Source of the DNA: an uncultured Ruminococcus sp.
Lineage (GTDB): Bacteria; Bacillota; Clostridia; Oscillospirales; Ruminococcaceae
DNA: 11,478 bases
Direction: 5' to 3'
NCBI GenBank assembly: GCA_937942105.1
Contig: CALDFS010000067.1
Location: forward strand, 1-11,478
Program-made: the position numbers and the translations under genes
Part shown: positions 1 through 5,970 of the stretch, in pieces
Numbering within the stretch: the stretch's first letter is position 1
Layout: each line of letters begins with the position of its first letter
The notes under the pieces: model-generated
The model's input: the letters and a program-made list of their open reading frames with translations, nothing else
Told to the model about the DNA's origin: nothing
Database searches by the model: none

Positions 1-2
1 AT

Positions 3-446
3 AACATCGACATGGGCCGTAAGCTGGATATGGATGCCATCGACCGGGCTGTGGAGGTGGCCCAGGCGGCCTCCTTCATTGCAGGATCCGGCGGCTATGA
101 AAAGCCCATCGCAGTCAAGGGCGTCAACTTAAGCGGCGGCCAGAAGCAGCGGGTCCTCATTGCCAGGGCCCTGGCCGGCAGACCGGAATTTCTGATCCTG
201 GACGACTCCTCCAGTGCCCTGGATTATAAGACCGACGCCGCCTTCCGCCGGAGCCTGTCCCAGTCCTTCTCCGGCACCACCACCATCATCATTGCCCAGC
301 GCATCAGCTCCATCATGCACTGTGATAAGATCCTGGTGCTGGAGGACGGCATTCCCCAGGGGCTGGGGACCCATGAGGAGCTTTTAAAGACATGTGACGC
401 ATACCGTGAGATCAGTACGATCCAGATGGGAGGTGAGGACCTGTGA
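3..446 (+). CDS. ABC exporter half-transporter, C-terminal ATPase part (5' end outside window); degenerate catalytic site
   Basis: This is the 3' end of an ATP-binding ABC exporter subunit. The reading frame is open from the window edge, so the true start lies upstream. Visible motifs: a canonical LSGGQ signature (nt 129-143), a Walker B ending in Asp-Asp (LILDD, second Asp at 204-206) where active ATPases have Asp-Glu, a D-loop SALD, and an H-loop with Gln (IAQR, codon 297-299) in place of His. Loss of Glu and His together with an intact signature is the known pattern of the non-catalytic half of heterodimeric exporters such as TM287/288 and BmrCD. The next gene overlaps its stop by 4 bases and has the complementary motifs, so the two should form one membrane exporter, probably for drugs or peptides. 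The substrate cannot be read from the sequence. Confidence 0.93.
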   Translation, partial: NIDMGRKLDMDAIDRAVEVAQAASFIAGSGGYEKPIAVKGVNLSGGQKQRVLIARALAGRPEFLILDDSSSALDYKTDAAFRRSLSQSFSGTTTIIIAQRISSIMHCDKILVLEDGIPQGLGTHEELLKTCDAYREISTIQMGGEDL

Positions 447-2194
447 AACGAAAAGCCACTCTGATCCGCATATTCGGTTATTTGCTCCAGCACAAGCGCC
501 AGCTGGCCTTTATCCTCTCCCTGTCCTTCCTGGGGAATCTTCTGGCCCTGGCCGGTCCCAGGCTGTCCGGCGCTGCCATCAACCTCATCGCCGAGGGCAT
601 GGACGGGAGCATGGATCTGCCTGGAGTTTATAAGTATGCGGCCTTTATGCTGCTGTTTTATGTGTCCAGCTCTCTTATGAGCTATGCGGTCAACGTATCC
701 ATGATCACCCTGTCCAGACGGATCACCTATACATTAAGAAAGGATACCTTCAACCATCTGGTGACTCTTCCCGTGAGCTTTTTCGACGGCACCACCACCG
801 GAGACATCTTAAGCCGCATTTCCTATGATATCGACACCATCAACGCCTCCTTATCCAACGACGTGGTGCAGGTGGTGTCCAGCTCCGTCACCATCGTCGG
901 CTCCCTGGTGATGATGCTGCGCTTAAGCCCCAGGCTGGTCCTGGTCTTCACGGTCACCATCCCCCTGGCCCTTCTTCTGGCCTCCTATCTGACCCACATG
1001 GTACAGCCCATGTTCCGGGCCAGGTCCAGGGCTGCCGGAGAGTTAAACGGCTATGTGGAGGAAATGATCTCCGGCCAGAAGACCCTCCGGGCCTATACCC
1101 AGGAGGAACGGGTCATTCAGGACATGGACGTGCAGAATAAGAAGCTGGTGGACGCCTACTATAAGACCGACTACTATGCCAGCATCATGGGCCCGGCCAC
1201 CAACGCCATCAACAACCTGGCCCTGGCCCTGATCTCCGTATTCGGAGCCATCCTGTATCTCCATGGCTCCATCAGCATCGGCAGCATCTCTGCCTTCGTG
1301 CTCTACTCCAGGAAGTTCACCGGGCCCATCCGGGAGATCGCAGAGATCTACGGTGAGCTCCAGTCCTCCCTGGCGGCGGCAGAGCGGGTCTTTAAGGTCA
1401 TCGACGAGCCCCCGGAGCCGGCAGACCTGGAAAGCGCCGCTCCGCTGGAAAACGCCCAGGGCGACGTGGAGCTTTCCCATGTGAGCTTTGGATACCAGAA
1501 GGACAAGGTGATCTTAAAGGACTTCAGCATGAAGGCCCCCAAGGGCAGCCTCATCGCCATCGTTGGTCCCACAGGAGCCGGAAAGACCACCTTCATCAAT
1601 CTGCTGATGCGGTTTTATGACATCGACAGCGGCGAGATCTTTATCAATGACCAGAATATAGCGGACGTCTCAAGGGATAGTCTGCGGAGGAATGTTGCAA
1701 TCGTATTGCAGGATACGGTGCTGTTTTCCGATACTATACGGCACAATTTGAAATATGGCAACGAAAACGCTTCTGATGAGCTGATGCAAAAGGCCATGGA
1801 AATGAGCCGCTGCGAGGATATGCTCCAAAAGCTGCCGCAGGGATATGACACTCTTTTAACCGGCTCCGGTGAAAATATCAGCCAGGGACAGCGGCAGTTA
1901 TTGGCGATTGCCCGCGCATTTGTGGCCGATCCGAAAATTCTGATATTGGATGAGGCAACTTCAAATGTGGATACCAGAACCGAAAAGGCAATACAAAGCG
2001 CCATGCAGCTTGTTATGAAGAACCGAACCAGCATCGTCATTGCACATCGCCTGTCAACAATCCGGGATTCGGATTTGATTGTTGTGATGGATCACGGCAG
2101 CATTGCGGAGTGCGGCAGCCATGATGAGCTGATCGACAGAAAAGGAAAGTATTATGATTTGTACATGACACAATATGCTGGCTTTGCCACATAA
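443..2194 (+). CDS. ABC exporter half-transporter, permease-ATPase fusion, catalytic partner (TM288-like)
   Basis: A complete 583-residue type IV ABC exporter half: transmembrane domain at about residues 20-310, ATPase domain at 340-575. Walker A is GPTGAGKTT (375-383), Walker B is ILILDE with the catalytic Glu at 504, and the H-loop His is at 535 (IAHR). The signature is ISQGQ (479-483) rather than LSGGQ, as in TM288-type subunits, so this half supplies the catalytic Walker/Glu/His residues while the partner supplies the good signature. The start is a GTG inside the previous gene's stop (GTGA overlap), with GGAGG at 429-433, nine bases upstream, implying translational coupling. Oddity: Asp codons are GAC in 18 of 21 cases up to residue 408 and GAT in 13 of 15 from residue 412, so the 3' third appears to come from a different background. 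The family call is firm; the substrate is unknown. Confidence 0.95.
   Translation: MKRKATLIRIFGYLLQHKRQLAFILSLSFLGNLLALAGPRLSGAAINLIAEGMDGSMDLPGVYKYAAFMLLFYVSSSLMSYAVNVSMITLSRRITYTLRKDTFNHLVTLPVSFFDGTTTGDILSRISYDIDTINASLSNDVVQVVSSSVTIVGSLVMMLRLSPRLVLVFTVTIPLALLLASYLTHMVQPMFRARSRAAGELNGYVEEMISGQKTLRAYTQEERVIQDMDVQNKKLVDAYYKTDYYASIMGPATNAINNLALALISVFGAILYLHGSISIGSISAFVLYSRKFTGPIREIAEIYGELQSSLAAAERVFKVIDEPPEPADLESAAPLENAQGDVELSHVSFGYQKDKVILKDFSMKAPKGSLIAIVGPTGAGKTTFINLLMRFYDIDSGEIFINDQNIADVSRDSLRRNVAIVLQDTVLFSDTIRHNLKYGNENASDELMQKAMEMSRCEDMLQKLPQGYDTLLTGSGENISQGQRQLLAIARAFVADPKILILDEATSNVDTRTEKAIQSAMQLVMKNRTSIVIAHRLSTIRDSDLIVVMDHGSIAECGSHDELIDRKGKYYDLYMTQYAGFAT
1658..1680. other. Abrupt codon-use and GC breakpoint inside the ABC exporter gene
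   Basis: Upstream, third codon positions are almost all G or C, Asp is GAC and Lys is AAG. Downstream, third positions are mixed, Asp is GAT and AAA appears. The last upstream-style Asp codon is at 1664-1666 and the first downstream-style one at 1676-1678. By hand count, GC is 34/60 at 1081-1140 and 26/60 at 1741-1800. The protein stays in frame and motif-complete, so the join is either homologous recombination within the conserved ATPase region or a chimeric assembly. Confidence 0.6.
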
Positions 2195-2224
2195 TGATGA
2201 TTTATGAAAGAAGGAGAATCTACG

Positions 2225-2596
2225 ATGAACACACCAAATGAAAACACAAAGAAATGTCCGATTTGCCCTCGTGCGTGTGAGTTATCTGCTCCCCATTGTG
2301 AGCGCGGCGCAGAGTATGCGGAAACGGGAATCATTCCGCAGGAGCTGGAGCATGGGCATTACCACAGAAATACACAGCGGCTGCATTTTGAAAAGAAAGA
2401 GCAGCAGCTTATCATGAAATATCTGCACCATGCTATAGCGGTGGCAGACCACGGCGGCATCACACAGGAGCAGGCGAAAGAGATGTTTTCAGTGCTAACA
2501 GAAGAAGAGACCGTTCAGCTTGCAGGGCTTCTGGAAAGGCTGTCCGACCACTGGATGGAGATAGCTCCCAATAAGCTTTTTCACCATAGAAAGTAA
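2225..2596 (+). CDS. Small Cys-rich protein with MarR-like C-terminal helix (function unknown)
   Basis: A 123-residue protein of no firm family. I chose the ATG at 2225 because AAGGAG (2211-2216) sits 8 bases before it; an in-frame ATG at 2204 has no such site. The N-terminus has four cysteines spaced C-x2-C-x3-C-x6-C (residues 11, 14, 18, 25), followed by several histidines (24, 43, 45, 47), which looks like a metal-binding knuckle. Residues 57-115 are predicted mostly helical, and the stretch LTEEETVQLAGLLERL (91-106) resembles the last dimerisation helix of MarR-family regulators. No complete winged helix is visible. The gene starts 30 bases after the ABC exporter gene and shares its low-GC composition, so it is probably co-transcribed. 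A role as sensor or regulator of the exporter is inference only. Confidence 0.75.
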   Translation: MNTPNENTKKCPICPRACELSAPHCERGAEYAETGIIPQELEHGHYHRNTQRLHFEKKEQQLIMKYLHHAIAVADHGGITQEQAKEMFSVLTEEETVQLAGLLERLSDHWMEIAPNKLFHHRK

Positions 2597-2690
2597 TGTG
2601 CCTTACCGCAACTTAAAAAAGTCATGCGACCGATTTTCAAAGGCGGGCTTAGGAAGAGAATCATACGGTAAATTTTGGTGAAAATGCCCT

Positions 2691-2719
2691 TTGAATTTTC
2701 ATGGGAAATATGATATAAT
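2691..2719 (+). promoter_or_regulatory. Sigma-A-type promoter with extended -10 for the MATE gene
   Basis: The -35 box is TTGAAT (2691-2696) and the -10 box is a perfect TATAAT (2714-2719), separated by 17 bases, with TG at 2711-2712 giving an extended -10. The expected start is near 2726, giving a leader of about 70 bases before the MATE start codon. An inverted repeat with arms TGAAAAT (2679-2685) and ATTTTCA (2695-2701) spans the -35 box and could be an operator. Confidence 0.85.
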
Positions 2720-2738
2720 GTATTTAGTGTGTAGCCTG

Positions 2739-2773
2739 AAGGCGTAAGTCCAGCTTTGGACTTGCGCCTTTTT
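2739..2773 (+). terminator. Intrinsic terminator hairpin inside the MATE leader (probable attenuator)
   Basis: A 14-bp stem (2739-2752 with 2757-2770, one G-T wobble) closes a 4-base loop and runs into TTTTT (2769-2773). It begins only about 13 bases after the predicted transcription start and ends about 22 bases before the MATE start codon, so it belongs to the MATE transcript rather than to the gene upstream of the promoter. Default termination with conditional read-through would make pump expression inducible. No alternative antiterminator pairing or leader peptide is obvious. Confidence 0.75.
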
Positions 2774-2795
2774 GCGTTTAATTGGAGGTAAGAAA

Positions 2796-4214
2796 ATGGA
2801 ACAAACCAATCAGTCCTATCTTGCTGCAGAAAAGATAGGCAAACTCATGGGTAAATATGCGATACCCTGTATCATCTCACTTTTGGTCGGCGCTCTTTAT
2901 AACATCGTTGACCAGATTTTTATTGCAAACGCCGCCTATCTTGGTTCCTACGGAAATGCGGCAAATACGGTTGTTTTTCCGTTAACGGTCATTGCTCTTG
3001 CTATAGCTGTTATGATTGGCGACGGTTGCTGCGCATTTGTCAGCCTGAGCCTCGGCAAAAACAAATCTGCCGATGCTTCCCGCAGTATAGGCAACTCAGT
3101 ACTATTGACGATTATCACGAGCGCGATACTGACCGTCGTTTATCTTATGTTCAGTAATCAGATAATCGCCATGTTCGGCGGCACGGTCAACGAAGAAACC
3201 TTTCATCATTCAAAGGAATATTTCTTCTGGATTTCACTGGGCATACCGTTTTATATGTTTGGGCAGGCAATGAACCCTGTAATCCGCGCTGACGGAAGTC
3301 CGAAATTCGCAATGATGTCAACACTTGCAGGCGCGATTATCAACATTATTCTCGACCCAATCTTTATTTTTATCTTCAAATGGGGCATGATGGGTGCCGC
3401 CGTTGCCACAGTAATCGGTCAGATTGCAACCGCCGTGCTTTCGATTTGGTATCTCTGCCACACAAAGGTGGTAAAGCTTTCAAAAGAAGATTTCAAGCTG
3501 AAATCGAAAATCATCAGTCAAACATTGGCACTTGGTATTTGCAGTTTCTTGTCGCAAATCTCTCTTGTTGCAGCAATGGCGGCGATTAACAATATGATTC
3601 GCAAATACGGTGCGTTGGATGCGATCTTCGGGCAGGAGCAGTACGCACAAATTCCTATGGCCGTTGTCGGTATTGTTATGAAGTTTTTCCAGATTGTCAT
3701 TTCCATCGTGGTCGGTATGGCGGCAGGATGTATTCCGATTGTCGGATTTAATATGGGTGCAAGGAATAACGACCGGGTAAAGCAGCTGTTTACTAAACTA
3801 TTGATCGCCGAAGCCTGCGTTGGCGCTGTGGCTCTGATAATCGTAGAGTTCCTTCCCATGCAGCTTATCGGCATTTTCGGGGCGGCAAATGAAAGCATGT
3901 ACTATACCGACTTTGCCGTAAAAGCATTCCGCATCTATCTTTGCATGATGATATTTGCCTGTATCAATAAAGCGGCATTTATTTTCTTGCAGGCGATGGG
4001 CAAGGCGGTGGCCTCCACCATGCTTTCCATGGTACGGGAAATTGTATTCGGTGTGGGCTTTGCGCTTGTTCTGCCCCTTTTCTTCGGATTGGATGGCGTT
4101 CTGTATTCTATGCCGGTGTCCGATATTCTTACGCTCATTATTTCGGCAATCGTAATTATAACTACCTATAAGCAGTTAGGCAAAGAAACAGCTATGCATA
4201 ACCGTGAAAACTGA
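2796..4214 (+). CDS. MATE family multidrug efflux transporter
   Basis: A 472-residue polytopic membrane protein of the MATE family (DinF/MepA-like branch), which exports cationic drugs or metabolites using a Na+ or H+ gradient. Length and the hydrophobic pattern of about 12 helices fit the family. Family-typical stretches are seen at residues 25-45 (ending NIVDQIFIA) and 160-210, with NPVIRADG, NIILDPIFIF and GAAVATVIGQ. The start is the ATG at 2796, seven bases after GGAGG (2784-2788); a TTG 24 bases upstream lies within the terminator stem and is unlikely to be used. It has its own promoter and leader hairpin, so it is a unit separate from the ABC exporter operon although both are efflux systems. 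Composition is lower in GC than the genes on either side. The substrate cannot be assigned. Confidence 0.95.
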   Translation: MEQTNQSYLAAEKIGKLMGKYAIPCIISLLVGALYNIVDQIFIANAAYLGSYGNAANTVVFPLTVIALAIAVMIGDGCCAFVSLSLGKNKSADASRSIGNSVLLTIITSAILTVVYLMFSNQIIAMFGGTVNEETFHHSKEYFFWISLGIPFYMFGQAMNPVIRADGSPKFAMMSTLAGAIINIILDPIFIFIFKWGMMGAAVATVIGQIATAVLSIWYLCHTKVVKLSKEDFKLKSKIISQTLALGICSFLSQISLVAAMAAINNMIRKYGALDAIFGQEQYAQIPMAVVGIVMKFFQIVISIVVGMAAGCIPIVGFNMGARNNDRVKQLFTKLLIAEACVGAVALIIVEFLPMQLIGIFGAANESMYYTDFAVKAFRIYLCMMIFACINKAAFIFLQAMGKAVASTMLSMVREIVFGVGFALVLPLFFGLDGVLYSMPVSDILTLIISAIVIITTYKQLGKETAMHNREN

Positions 4215-4291
4215 CGAATGGAATACGCAGTGAAGAGCTGGAGCGCATAATGGGCCTTTTCTCAGTGGTATTTTTTGTGCTCTCCATGAAA

Positions 4292-4307
4292 AGGATAAGC
4301 TTATCCT
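4292..4307. repeat. Perfect 16-bp palindrome
   Basis: The sequence AGGATAAG followed directly by its reverse complement CTTATCCT. It has no loop, so it is more likely a protein-binding site or a chance palindrome than an RNA hairpin. It lies 37 bases upstream of the promoter-like -35 box at 4344. Confidence 0.5.
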
Positions 4308-4343
4308 CATTCGGGCTTAATCCCATATGGGCTGCCAAAAGCT

Positions 4344-4372
4344 TTGACTTTTGAATTCAACTTTGATATTAT
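4344..4372 (+). promoter_or_regulatory. Promoter-like sequence upstream of the hairpin RNA candidate
   Basis: TTGACT (4344-4349) and TATTAT (4367-4372), each 5 of 6 to consensus, are spaced by exactly 17 bases. The predicted start (about 4379) falls at the base of the hairpin at 4378-4447. No gene follows on the + strand. Confidence 0.5.
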
Positions 4373-4377
4373 CATTT

Positions 4378-4447
4378 AAGAGCATAGATTCTACTTCATT
4401 CTTGTTGGTGTGGTAACTACAATTATGAAGTATTCTATGCTCTTTTT
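4378..4447 (+). terminator. Long terminator hairpin, possibly a self-terminating small RNA
   Basis: An outer 11-bp perfect stem (4378-4388 with 4434-4444), a 4x2 internal loop, then an inner 7-bp stem (4393-4399 with 4425-4431), a 25-base loop and TTTTT (4443-4447), with a further TTTTTT at 4455-4460. In the + direction it can end the MATE transcript 160 bases after its stop. Because a promoter sits directly upstream, it could also be a hairpin RNA of about 70 nt. It is not a terminator in the - direction, where no T-run follows. Confidence 0.65.
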
Positions 4448-4507
4448 CAAGTCCTTTTTTACTTTAGATACACAAAGTTCCGCGAAGAGGCGTAAAAAAC
4501 GCCATAT

Positions 4508-5902
4508 TCATTGCACATTTATAACCATTCGTCTGTATGCATAAAGCTCAGGGGAACCATCGTCGTGAATTTCGAGTATCACATGAATGCTCTTACCCTT
4601 GGCGTCATCCGGTATTACAACAGTTGCTTTTTCACTGTCGCTGCCCTTGATTGTGACGTCGCCGAAGTAGCTTCCGGGGACATTATATACATACCAATTG
4701 TATGAAATGCTGTTGCCGTCCGGGTCAGAAGAGCCTTTAGCGCTGAGCTTGACTGTTTTGCCTGCATCGGCGTTCATTTCAAGAATGTTCTTTGTGGTAT
4801 CGCCGTTTAGAACTGCAACAGGGTGGTGATTTGCATTTTCATATTTGTCCGTCACAGTCCAGATCATCCTTGCAAGGAAATCATTCTGATACGCGACAGC
4901 CCATCTGCCTGTTGATTCATCCTTTTCATCGCAGTCGCCGTACATATAATATGGGTCATAATCCTTCTCGTTTTTAACGGCGCTCATGCCTCTTATAAAC
5001 GATTTTTTCTCGGTAGAGAATGCGCCTCCCCAGCTGCCCCAGTCTATATGCTCGGGGTCGTTCATGCCGGTGGGAATCTGATACATGAATGACGGTGAAT
5101 CTCCCTCAAAGGCGCCGTAGGTTCTAAGCGGATAAAGCGCTCCCAATGCGCCGTAGCTCCTGATTTTATTTCTGTAGTCGTCGCCCTTCATGTCCTCCGA
5201 GCCGCCGAAGCCGCCTATAAGCGTTGAGCGGATATACATAATGTCGGGGAAGGTTGTGACTATCCATGCGCCGGCTTCGTCCTGCCCAAGTACATCATAT
5301 ATTCTGAGCTTGCTGACAAATTCATTTACTTCCGCCTCTGAACGGGTGTTTTTGACTTTCCACAGCGCCTGCGCCACGGTGTTAGCGCCGCCCCACAGAT
5401 TTATCCAAGTCGGGCGGTCGTCTTCGTCTACGACTGAGATTATAAGCTCGGAGCCGTCGCTGTCCTTGCCCTCTCCAACATCGTCCATGCTGTAGCCTGT
5501 CTGACCCATTACGGCTATAGACTGTATGTATTCAAGCGAAGGGTAGCCTTCGGCATGAACCCTAAGATTTGAAACAACCTCTCCGTATGCATCGATAATC
5601 GGCAGCAGACGGTTCATGCCGTCCTGGTTCTGAATCGGTCTCCAGCAGCTTGTGCTGACAATAACGCCTTTCAAGTCAACCTGATTGCAGGTTACGAACA
5701 TTCTTACCAAAGACTGCTCATCGTCGGGGTCGGCAATAAGGTCTGTGATGTTGATGACTTTTGTTTTTGATACAGTGTCCTCTTTGAAAAGATTTTCCAT
5801 AGTGTTATCCTCCTTATTCTTCTCTGTACTTTCAGCTGCCGCACAGCTTGCAAGCAGCAATGCTGACAGAAGCAGTACAATTATTTTTTTGATATTCTGC
5901 AT
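4508..5902 (-). CDS. Surface lipoprotein, Sde0182/DUF1593 type (nucleoside-hydrolase-like plus C-terminal beta domain)
   Basis: A 464-residue predicted lipoprotein. A signal peptide ends in the lipobox LASC with Cys20, so it should be anchored outside the membrane. Residues about 45-355 resemble the nucleoside-hydrolase-like domain of Sde_0182 (DUF1593): TDLIADPDDEQS (53-64) recalls the Asp-rich metal site of nucleoside hydrolases. Residues about 360-464 look like the Sde0182 C-terminal Ig/PKD-type domain, with SSDPDGNSISYNWYVY (391-406) and a closing EIHDDGSPELYAYRRM (444-459). Sde_0182 is described as cellulose-binding; catalysis on a nucleoside or glycoside is unproven. The start has GGAG six bases upstream. 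It lies 68 bases after the solute-binding protein gene on the same strand and may be co-transcribed or use the weak promoter in that gap. Confidence 0.85.
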   Translation of the reverse strand: MQNIKKIIVLLLSALLLASCAAAESTEKNKEDNTMENLFKEDTVSKTKVINITDLIADPDDEQSLVRMFVTCNQVDLKGVIVSTSCWRPIQNQDGMNRLLPIIDAYGEVVSNLRVHAEGYPSLEYIQSIAVMGQTGYSMDDVGEGKDSDGSELIISVVDEDDRPTWINLWGGANTVAQALWKVKNTRSEAEVNEFVSKLRIYDVLGQDEAGAWIVTTFPDIMYIRSTLIGGFGGSEDMKGDDYRNKIRSYGALGALYPLRTYGAFEGDSPSFMYQIPTGMNDPEHIDWGSWGGAFSTEKKSFIRGMSAVKNEKDYDPYYMYGDCDEKDESTGRWAVAYQNDFLARMIWTVTDKYENANHHPVAVLNGDTTKNILEMNADAGKTVKLSAKGSSDPDGNSISYNWYVYNVPGSYFGDVTIKGSDSEKATVVIPDDAKGKSIHVILEIHDDGSPELYAYRRMVINVQ

Positions 5903-5927
5903 AATAATCTCCGCCCTGTTCCTCGAT

Positions 5928-5956
5928 ATTATACGAATGGATTTTTAATTTTTCAG
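5928..5956 (-). promoter_or_regulatory. Possible internal promoter for the DUF1593 lipoprotein gene
   Basis: On the - strand a perfect TATAAT (plus coordinates 5928-5933) stands about 25 bases before the start codon. Seventeen bases upstream is a poor -35 box, CTGAAA (4 of 6). It could add expression to read-through from the upstream gene. The weak -35 keeps this tentative. Confidence 0.35.
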
Positions 5957-5970
5957 ACGTTTGCAGCCGC

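Larger units (their letters stand above)
2597..2795 (+). promoter_or_regulatory. Intergenic control region of the MATE gene
   Basis: This gap contains, in order: no recognisable terminator for the upstream operon, an inverted repeat (2679-2701), a strong promoter (2691-2719), a terminator-type hairpin (2739-2773) and the MATE ribosome binding site GGAGG (2784-2788). I see no small coding sequence with a ribosome binding site in it. Confidence 0.7.
4215..4507. other. Gene-free stretch between MATE and the convergent lipoprotein gene
   Basis: AT-rich spacer of 293 bases. It contains a perfect 16-bp palindrome (4292-4307), a promoter-like pair of boxes (4344-4372), a long hairpin with a T-run (4378-4447) and a small GGCGT/ACGCC hairpin (4489-4503). 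A 34-codon open frame at 4250-4354 has no ribosome binding site and is not called. I see no clear intrinsic terminator for the - strand gene that ends at 4508. Confidence 0.6.

Noticed and set aside
1043..1480. Long open frame on the - strand within the ABC exporter gene
   Set aside because: It lies entirely inside a well-supported + strand gene, has no ribosome binding site and reads as low-complexity; it arises from the GC-rich third codon positions of the real gene.
4250..4354. Possible 34-residue hydrophobic peptide after the MATE gene
   Set aside because: It has no ribosome binding site before the ATG, no recognisable family, and overlaps a promoter-like sequence; it is too weak to call a gene or a pseudogene.
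4489..4503. GGCGT/ACGCC mini-hairpin as terminator of the - strand DUF1593 gene
   Set aside because: The stem is only 5 bp and no T-run follows in the - direction.
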